This document shows, in pieces, positions 7,937 to 12,766 of a DNA stretch of 12,766 nucleotides. Below the pieces are notes generated by a model that did no database searches, was not told the origin of the DNA, and was given only the letters and a program-made list of their open reading frames with translations. Position 1 is the first letter of the stretch, and the number at the start of each line of letters is the position of its first letter. The position numbers were made by a program, and so were the translations under genes. This stretch comes from an uncultured bacterium (GTDB lineage: Bacteria; Bacteroidota; Bacteroidia; Bacteroidales; CAIWKO01): assembly GCA_903916135.1 (NCBI GenBank), contig CAIWVT010000092.1, positions 1-12,766 on the forward strand. The letters are read 5' to 3'.

Positions 7937-8050
7937 TAGTCCAAACTCTATTTGGTATAATGCCGATAGAGTAGCTGTTATAGCTCACTTTTCCTGTCCC
8001 GTACATGTAATGTCGGGGTTGGACTATTACAGATACCGTATCGGTATTAT
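7937..8050 (+). ncRNA. Structured-RNA candidate with three-way-junction layout
   Basis: A 12-bp closing stem pairs 7957-7968 with 8039-8050. Inside it are a hairpin at 7969-7990 (AGT+AGCT against AGCT+ACT, one bulged C, 5-nt loop) and a second at 7998-8017 (CCCG+ACAT against ATGT+CGGG, one bulge, 3-nt loop). TAGTCCAA (7937-7944), outside the stem, is perfectly complementary to TTGGACTA (8019-8026) inside it, which would be a pseudoknot. An alternative hairpin CCAAA/TTTGG (7941-7955) competes with it. Non-Watson-Crick pairs (7962-8045, 7969-7990) are G-U only if the plus strand is the RNA. A weak plus-strand promoter, TTG (7906-7908) and TATGTTTT (7930-7937) 21 nt apart, would start too late to include TAGTCCAA. 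It matches no family I can name, and it could instead be folded single-stranded DNA of a mobile element. Confidence 0.35.
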
Positions 8051-8215
8051 TTCATCAAAAAAATTTGTCCTTGTTTTATAAACGAAATTTTATATGCCCT
8101 TGTGAGTAAAATTAACAATTTTTTTTTAGCGGAGAAGACTGAATGAAAGCTTTTACCCTTTTGCCATTTTAGTCCTTCATTTTCTCAATCAAATCGGGCT
8201 AATACTAAAAACTCC
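8051..8215. other. AT-rich spacer without recognisable genes
   Basis: I see no gene or motif here. One short minus-strand frame at 8169-8195 would end a protein as DLIEKMKD and stop, just beyond the repeat block that cuts the Fic gene. It could be the leftover 3' end of that gene, but eight residues cannot establish it. Confidence 0.4.
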
Positions 8216-8461
8216 ATCTTTCAAGGCAGAGCCTATATAAATATATGCGAGCACAGCCTAAACCGAACGGGGCTAAAGCCCTTGCTAATTTCCTTTATCG
8301 TCTGGCTCCGCCTTGAAAGACGGAGTTATTTATCAAAGGCGAAATTGCAAACTTCCTACCACTTAATAGCTCCGCCTTTCAAGGCGGAGAAAAATAAAGC
8401 TGAGAGGAGTAAGGCTTTAGCCTTGAAATGTGGAGATAATATACCAGGGCTAAAGCCCTTG
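8216..8461. repeat. Dispersed composite repeat, copy C, with a cluster of palindromes
   Basis: The core (8224-8275: ggcagagcctata, aatatatgcgag, cacagcctaaaccgaacggg) is followed by several palindromes. These are GGGCTAAAGCCC (8270-8281), CTCCGCCTT/AAGACGGAG (8306-8325), a decayed copy (8337-8355) of the hairpin at 10814, CTCCGCCTT/AAGGCGGAG (8370-8389) with TC instead of GA in its loop, AAGGCTTTAGCCTT (8411-8424), and a second GGGCTAAAGCCC (8447-8458). The 15-mer GGGCTAAAGCCCTTG is repeated exactly at 8270 and 8447. This resembles REP-type palindrome clusters. The block begins exactly where Fic homology ends. Confidence 0.75.
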
Positions 8462-8640
8462 TCCACCTCCAGCTCTTCGCCTGCTATTTTAGAAGACGAC
8501 ATTACGGAAATAGTCGTAAAAAATTTGAAATTTTCGATAGTCCATTCCCGTTCCTTTATCTGTTTCAAAACATCATCAGGTTTTATATCCAATAAGGATA
8601 AATACGTTTTGTAAAACTCATTTGTAAGTAGTTTATCCAT
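8461..8640 (-). pseudogene. Fic-family protein, 5' fragment truncated by palindromic repeats
   Basis: Sixty codons from ATG 8640 match the N-terminal region of Bacteroidota Fic/DOC proteins: residues DDVLKQIKEREWTIENF, then SSSKIAGEELEVD. Homology stops abruptly at Asp60, where the sequence turns into the palindromic repeat. The open frame runs on to 8356, but only through repeat sequence (KGFSPGIL onwards), so it is not native. The catalytic HPFxxGNGRxxR region is absent from the window. Fic enzymes transfer AMP or related groups to target proteins and are often held off by an inhibitory helix with an S/TxxxEG/N motif. That motif is here SSKIAG, with Ala53 (8482-8484) in place of the inhibitory Glu. 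Assignment rests on recognising this N-terminal pattern; I am fairly sure it is non-functional. Confidence 0.65.
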
Positions 8641-8691
8641 TGTCTGAATCTGGATTTATATGATTTTTGAATTAGCAGCTTTTTTGTCAGG

Positions 8692-8770
8692 TTGTTTTTA
8701 TTGTTGAATGGTTAATTGGTTGATTCGTTAATTTAGGAAATAGGCACATCCTAAGCCAAACGGGGATTTG
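8692..8770 (+). repeat. Dispersed composite repeat, copy D (short form)
   Basis: ATTGTTGA, ATGGTTAA, TTGGTTGA, TTCGTTAA and TTTAGGAA run in octamer phase from 8700 to 8739, preceded by ttgttttt. The short core ataggcacatcctaagccaa and acgggg (8740-8765) follow. Like copy B it has a single dyad. It lies between the Fic fragment's start and the stop of the gene ending at 8788, with its G-rich end about 22 bp from that stop. Confidence 0.75.
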
Positions 8771-8787
8771 CAGTTCTAAGATTTCAT

Positions 8788-10416
8788 TCATTTATTACCT
8801 TCATTTTCTTTAAACCATTTTCTTAATCCAACGGAGCCATTTTTTAATTTTACAAATCTATCTTCAGGTTTATAATAAAAAAGAACTTCCTTTACTGATT
8901 TTTGGGAGATACAAAGTTCTCTGCAAAGAATATTCTCTAATTCTTTTAGATTTATTGGTTCGTTCCGTTCATTTAATATCTGCTCTGAAACATCGCCAAT
9001 GGTGCCAAAATAACCACCCCATTTCCTTAGTCCATAAATTCCAGCACCTTTTAAACCAAAAATTTCAGTATGACATTGAAAATTTCCAATAATACTTTTA
9101 ATTTTTATACCCCGTTTGAGACACTCTTTTTTTAAATCAGTATGGTGCATTGGCTTTTTAAATTCATCTAGCATGTCTTCAATCTGCTGGTACTTCCATT
9201 TTTTCTTATTTCTTTTAATAACGATACTATCTGCATTTATTTCAACGTGAGATTTATTATTGTCTAAATATTTAGTAAAAAAATGAAGTGCATTGATAAA
9301 ATTATTTCGATATATTAATTTTTCAATATCATAAGTTTGTCCGGTTTGATTATCTAAATTTCGTTTACACAAATTCATTAGATGATCAATCTCAATAATC
9401 AGGTCATCTTTTCTTACTGTTTCAAAATACTTGGATAAGAGTGAAAAACATGTATTGAGATCAACAGGAGGAACTTTTTTTACAAACAAACCACTAAAAT
9501 TATAAAAATGAGTATTTATCGCTATAAACTCATAATTTGGATTCTTCAAATAATAAAGCACATAAGTAATAAATTTAGCATTAAAACTCGTTTGTTCATT
9601 TTTATTTATTTCTTGAACAAGGATATCATCTACATAAAAACAATCTTCCTTAAAGTACGAATGCATATCGTAGCACTCATTTAAATATACTTTTTCAACA
9701 ATATGTTCTATTTTTTTTATGAGTAAAATTGAGATTTGTCTTACTCTTTCTCTAGTTAAATCATATCTCGGAGCAATACTAGTGTGTGTTTCTTTTTTAA
9801 CGCCATTAACTAATCCTAAATAAGCTTTTAAAACACTTTTTTCTACATTACTAAAATCATTTGTTTTATAGAAATACATGTTAATATCAGCAAAAACAGT
9901 ACTCTCAAGAGTTTCAGAAGCAGTTTTGTTAATATACTCTGAAATATTCTTTTTAAAAATTAAAATTTCTGTTTCTGTTTTTTTTCCACAATTTGAAAAT
10001 TGTCTGAAATATTTTTGATTATCATTTGAAATGATTTTGTAATAAAAATTTCTAACAGTATCAGCATCATTCGATGAAAGAATATTTTTTGTGCGAATTG
10101 ATAACGAAGCGAATTTTTGATCAAAATAATTTCTTACTTTATTATTAAGTAAAAGTTTATCATCGTTATTTTTATCACCAAATAAAAACACATCACTAAG
10201 ACTTCTTATTGATCTTACAAAATAGTTTAATTCAAGTTCAGTCTTTTTTCCACAATTTCGAAGACTAATAAAATTAATATCCTTTCCTTTAACAACAACT
10301 ATATCGAAAAAATTATTGAAATTCATTATGTTAACATCACGCAAGATATTTTGAGCTCTTGTGCTTAGATTATCTAACATTATCAGATAATTAGATTGCA
10401 ATTTTTCTTTTGTCAT
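8788..10416 (-). CDS. RNA-polymerase-module protein: two alpha-CTD-like HhH units, sigma-70 region 4 HTH, HARE-like winged helices
   Basis: This 542-residue protein has no signal peptide. Residues 17-70 and 105-158 are two copies of an alpha-CTD-like helix-hairpin-helix unit (LSTRAQNIL with NCGKKTELE; LSIRTKNIL with NCGKKTETE). Residues 189-240 resemble sigma-70 region 4, including the recognition helix YDLTRERVRQI (218-228). Residues 241-405 are unassigned. Residues about 406-467 and 468-537 look like two HARE-type winged helices, each ending in GLRKW (YQQIEDMLDEF, MHHTDLKKECLKRG; then PINLKELENIL). Alpha-CTD and region 4 bind promoter DNA or polymerase partners; HARE domains occur with restriction enzymes and other DNA-modifying proteins. 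A DNA-binding regulator or accessory polymerase factor is the best guess. No catalytic motif is seen. It is very AT-rich and may be acquired. It lies downstream of the DUF262 gene on the same strand, 444 bp away. Confidence 0.8.
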   Translation of the reverse strand: MTKEKLQSNYLIMLDNLSTRAQNILRDVNIMNFNNFFDIVVVKGKDINFISLRNCGKKTELELNYFVRSIRSLSDVFLFGDKNNDDKLLLNNKVRNYFDQKFASLSIRTKNILSSNDADTVRNFYYKIISNDNQKYFRQFSNCGKKTETEILIFKKNISEYINKTASETLESTVFADINMYFYKTNDFSNVEKSVLKAYLGLVNGVKKETHTSIAPRYDLTRERVRQISILLIKKIEHIVEKVYLNECYDMHSYFKEDCFYVDDILVQEINKNEQTSFNAKFITYVLYYLKNPNYEFIAINTHFYNFSGLFVKKVPPVDLNTCFSLLSKYFETVRKDDLIIEIDHLMNLCKRNLDNQTGQTYDIEKLIYRNNFINALHFFTKYLDNNKSHVEINADSIVIKRNKKKWKYQQIEDMLDEFKKPMHHTDLKKECLKRGIKIKSIIGNFQCHTEIFGLKGAGIYGLRKWGGYFGTIGDVSEQILNERNEPINLKELENILCRELCISQKSVKEVLFYYKPEDRFVKLKNGSVGLRKWFKENEGNK

Positions 10417-10523
10417 AAAACAACCAATGTGGTTAATGATTAGGTTTAGAAGTTAAATCCATTTGTAAACGTGTAAAGATACTTGGAAATATTTTTCATT
10501 CTTTTGGAGTTTACTATTTTCAG

Positions 10524-10550
10524 CAAAGATACATAATTTCCCAATAACAA
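10524..10550 (-). promoter_or_regulatory. Candidate Bacteroidota promoter for the HARE/sigma-like gene
   Basis: On the minus strand TATCTTTG (10531-10524) is a perfect match to the TAnnTTTG -7 box. TTG (10550-10548) lies 16 nt upstream, slightly closer than the usual 17-23. It would give a leader of about 100 nt before the ATG at 10416, meaning this gene need not depend on read-through from the DUF262 gene. Confidence 0.45.
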
Positions 10551-10647
10551 TATCTTTTCATTCAACAACATTTTTATTTTTCTCAGGCAAATGTGTGCTC
10601 GATACTATTGCGATGCGAAACCAAATCGGGAGGAGTTGTATGGTAAA

Positions 10648-10836
10648 ATTGTTTGATGGTTAAATTGTTGGATTGTTTAATTGTTGTATTGTTTGATTGT
10701 TATATTGTTGAATGGTTAATTCGTTAATTGGTTGATTCATTAATTTGTGAAGTAGGTTGAGCCAATAATAAGATATGCAACTTAGGCACAGCCTAAACTG
10801 AACGGGATAGGACGTGCGAAGTTGCAAACTTCGCAC
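10648..10836 (+). repeat. Dispersed composite repeat, copy E (longest octamer array)
   Basis: Thirteen consecutive octamers run without a phase break from 10648 to 10751. They start as ATTGTTNN and grade into ATGGTTAA, TTCGTTAA, TTGGTTGA, TTCATTAA and TTTGTGAA. The long core with both dyads follows at 10752-10811 (gtaggttgagcc; taggcacagcctaaactgaa; cggga). A perfect hairpin at 10814-10836 closes the copy. It lies in the gap between the two right-hand genes, with its end 24 bp from the stop at 10861. Confidence 0.8.
10814..10836. terminator. Perfect 10-bp hairpin downstream of the DUF262 gene
   Basis: GTGCGAAGTT (10814-10823) and AACTTCGCAC (10827-10836) flank a 3-nt loop, GCA. It lies about 25 bp beyond the DUF262 stop and could end that transcript, although no T-run follows in the gene's direction. 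Decayed relatives occur near 6214-6230 and 8337-8355, so it is also a module of the dispersed repeat. Confidence 0.45.
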
Positions 10837-10860
10837 AACTGATAGCGTCAATATTGATTT

Positions 10861-12766
10861 TTAGTTGTTCAAAGTTAATTTACCTAACAAATCATTTATA
10901 ATTTGTTTTCCCTTTTCAATTCTATCTTCTGAATCAAAACCTTCTGATTGTGATATTAGATATTCTTTGTGTGTCTCGGATTGAAAAACCACATATCTGT
11001 CATTCAGACAATTTATAACAATATCAGTATCCCTTATTTTTAATTTGTCACCCTGATAAGCATAATCCCCCAATAGCAATTTATCTGCAAATTCATCTAA
11101 ATGATAAAGGGTATAAAGAACTGGGTTCCAATTTCTGCCACCAATGCTTTTTTCTGTGTTCATCATAATTATTTCATAAGGTTTGTCCGAGTAATCAGTC
11201 CAATAATACATACCAAAATACCCATGCCTCATTTGACTGTACTTTACGAAATAATATTGCCAATCTTTAATTGTAGCCGAATCATTGAGATATTTTTCAA
11301 CGTGTTTTTCCAAGTATTCATTATTGATATCAGATTCTTCAAGGCTTGATAATAAAGAATTCAAAATTCTATTAGTTTCATCAAAGCCCTGTCGCTGCTT
11401 AGTAGGATGAAATAAATCGAACCAAACAGATTCTATTATATTTGATCCAATTTGATAACGCCAAGATATTAATTGCGAATAATCCCCAATACTCAGCAAA
11501 ACACTATTCGTCAAATCCCTGCTACAGTTATTAAATAGTAATCTAAATTTTTTAAAATTATTGCAATTATGTAAACCCACAATAGCAATACATCCTTTTA
11601 GTAAAGTATGGTCTTCCAAATGAAATAGTTCATCTTCAAATTGGGGGTTCTCTTTTAACCATTCTATTTTATCGCGTTCTTCCTCTTTTTGTCTTACATT
11701 AAAACTTAGATCCCCACGCTCTGAAATTGGAATTACACCCGTCAACATAATCGTTTCATTTTCAGACAGCATTATTTTCATGCGATCATCACGAATTTCA
11801 TCGGAAGAATTCCATATCAAATTTCTAATTATACGGATTCTCCTTACGAATTCTTTTTCAGTAATTTTATTTTGATTCTGAAGATAGGTATTAATTGAAA
11901 ACAGTAGTAAAGTCTTGTTTAATGGAAATCTTCGGTTTCTTCCAGAATATTCTCCATAATTATCAATACATTCCTTGAATAAATTCATGTCATCCTGATA
12001 GATTTTTACCTTATCTTTCTCGTAAGTATTGTTGGAAAAGTACTTTTTAAAGAAATTTCCGATATCAAATTTACACCAGCAGTCAAATGAGTTTTTCAAA
12101 TATTCAATATTCAATATTGCCTTTTCATTATTACTTCCATAAAGTAATTTTGCTAAATCAAATTCGTCTTTTTGAAAATCAGTTTCGGATTGATAACAAA
12201 TTATATCACTGATAAAACGAAAATATCGCATAAACTCATCATCAATAATTTTATTATCTCCACGAAATGGGAATAACATGTCCGTCCATTCTATGTCAAA
12301 CTTGTGATTTATTTCTTTTGATAATTCGATAGAGTTAATTTTAATAATTTCTTCAAATTCTGCCTTGAAATGTTCGAATGGAGTTAGTGGTTTTCCTCTT
12401 GAATTCATTTTAATGTACAAATCATCGGTCAATCCCATATCGGAAAGCGGCAAGAAATAGAATCCAACATTGTTATCAACAACAATTGACTTCCATAAGT
12501 TTATTTGATTTCCAAATTTTATGTGTATGGCGTCAATCATAACCAGCATACTTTGAATTGTTGGGTCATTTCTCCATTCGAAAGGAAACCATGCTTGGTC
12601 TTTTATGGTTTCTGATATTTCTTGATCATTAAAATTAGGTGAATATTTTACCAATTCTTGACAAAAATCACGAGAACTAAATCTGGTAGCATAAGAAAAA
12701 TTATTTAGAAACTCATATGCAGCACTATCAATATCTTCTTTTTTAGCGACATACCAATGCAATAAA
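10861..12766 (-). CDS. DUF262 (GmrS/ParB-like) family protein, N-terminus beyond the right edge
   Basis: At least 634 residues are visible. The frame stays open to the edge and no credible start lies there, since the first possible one is a TTG at 12762. LHWYVAKK at the start matches the segment directly after the DGQQRLTT motif of DUF262 proteins, so about 90-100 residues are probably missing. Numbering from that TTG, the diagnostic DUF262 motif LYIKMNSRGKPLTPFEHF lies at 115-132, and LEDHTLLKGCI, which I also associate with the family, at 382-392. Residues about 430-633 (including DWQYYFVKY and GGRNWNPVLYTL) form a C-terminal region I cannot assign. DUF262 domains have a ParB/Srx-like fold; in GmrSD-type systems they act in NTP-dependent restriction with a DUF1524 nuclease. 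No DUF1524 HNH-like motif is visible here, so any nuclease must be off-window or absent. The role is probably phage or foreign-DNA defence. Confidence 0.85.
   Translation of the reverse strand, partial: LLHWYVAKKEDIDSAAYEFLNNFSYATRFSSRDFCQELVKYSPNFNDQEISETIKDQAWFPFEWRNDPTIQSMLVMIDAIHIKFGNQINLWKSIVVDNNVGFYFLPLSDMGLTDDLYIKMNSRGKPLTPFEHFKAEFEEIIKINSIELSKEINHKFDIEWTDMLFPFRGDNKIIDDEFMRYFRFISDIICYQSETDFQKDEFDLAKLLYGSNNEKAILNIEYLKNSFDCWCKFDIGNFFKKYFSNNTYEKDKVKIYQDDMNLFKECIDNYGEYSGRNRRFPLNKTLLLFSINTYLQNQNKITEKEFVRRIRIIRNLIWNSSDEIRDDRMKIMLSENETIMLTGVIPISERGDLSFNVRQKEEERDKIEWLKENPQFEDELFHLEDHTLLKGCIAIVGLHNCNNFKKFRLLFNNCSRDLTNSVLLSIGDYSQLISWRYQIGSNIIESVWFDLFHPTKQRQGFDETNRILNSLLSSLEESDINNEYLEKHVEKYLNDSATIKDWQYYFVKYSQMRHGYFGMYYWTDYSDKPYEIIMMNTEKSIGGRNWNPVLYTLYHLDEFADKLLLGDYAYQGDKLKIRDTDIVINCLNDRYVVFQSETHKEYLISQSEGFDSEDRIEKGKQIINDLLGKLTLNN

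Noticed and set aside
7884..8081. Plus-strand frame of 65 codons across the structured region
   Set aside because: It has no recognisable protein features. Its sequence is explained better by the inverted repeats and stems.
8282..8614. Plus-strand open frame of about 110 codons
   Set aside because: It consists of the palindromic repeats and the antisense of the Fic fragment, with no domain pattern of its own.
10847..10858. Short perfect palindrome TCAATATTGA just after the DUF262 stop
   Set aside because: Ten AT-rich bases forming a palindrome are common by chance here, and no partner site was seen.
10861..12766. Complete GmrSD-type restriction enzyme
   Set aside because: No DUF1524 nuclease motif is visible and the N-terminus is off-window, so only a DUF262-family call is justified.

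Overview
The window looks like a chromosomal segment of an AT-rich member of the Bacteroidota (Flavobacteriia, Chitinophagales or a relative). Two secreted proteins end in type IX secretion (T9SS type A) sorting domains. There is a TonB-receptor-type plug protein and there are carboxypeptidase-regulatory-like domains. Start codons lack clear Shine-Dalgarno sequences, and one gene has a TAnnTTTG-type -7 box. No rRNA, tRNA or CRISPR array was seen.

Layout: (1) 1-273 is a degenerate tandem array with a strict 21-bp period. (2) 316-3792 (minus) is a large secreted thermolysin-family (M4) metalloprotease with CUB, PKD and Ig-like modules. (3) 4062-4778 and 4845-6071 (plus) form a two-gene unit: a stand-alone TonB plug protein and a secreted protein with the same kind of N-terminal regulatory domain, separated by a strong hairpin. 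(4) 6318-7733 (minus) is a secreted M23 (LytM-type) peptidase. (5) 7734-8787 is mostly gene-poor. It holds a likely 26-residue membrane peptide, a compact structured-RNA candidate (7937-8050), palindromic repeats, and the first 60 codons of a Fic-family gene cut off by those repeats. (6) 8788-10416 (minus) encodes a regulator-like protein with two alpha-CTD-like helix-hairpin-helix units, a sigma-70 region 4 helix-turn-helix and two C-terminal HARE-like winged helices. (7) 10861 to the right edge (minus) is a DUF262 (GmrS/ParB-like) protein whose N-terminus lies outside the window.

The most unusual feature is a dispersed composite repeat, present five times in one orientation (6126-6312, 7750-7816, 8216-8461, 8692-8770, 10648-10836). 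It is built from an octamer array (ATTGTTNN)n, a core with a TAGGCacAGCCTA dyad ending in GAACGGGGCTA, and optional GC-rich hairpins. Each copy lies directly downstream of a minus-strand reading frame, with its GGGG end facing the stop codon.

The left half (M4 protease, plug pair, M23 peptidase) is a set of cell-envelope and secreted functions typical of the phylum. The right half (Fic remnant, HARE/sigma-like protein, DUF262 protein) is more AT-rich, repeat-laden and accessory in character. It may be part of a defence or mobile island, but that is inference.
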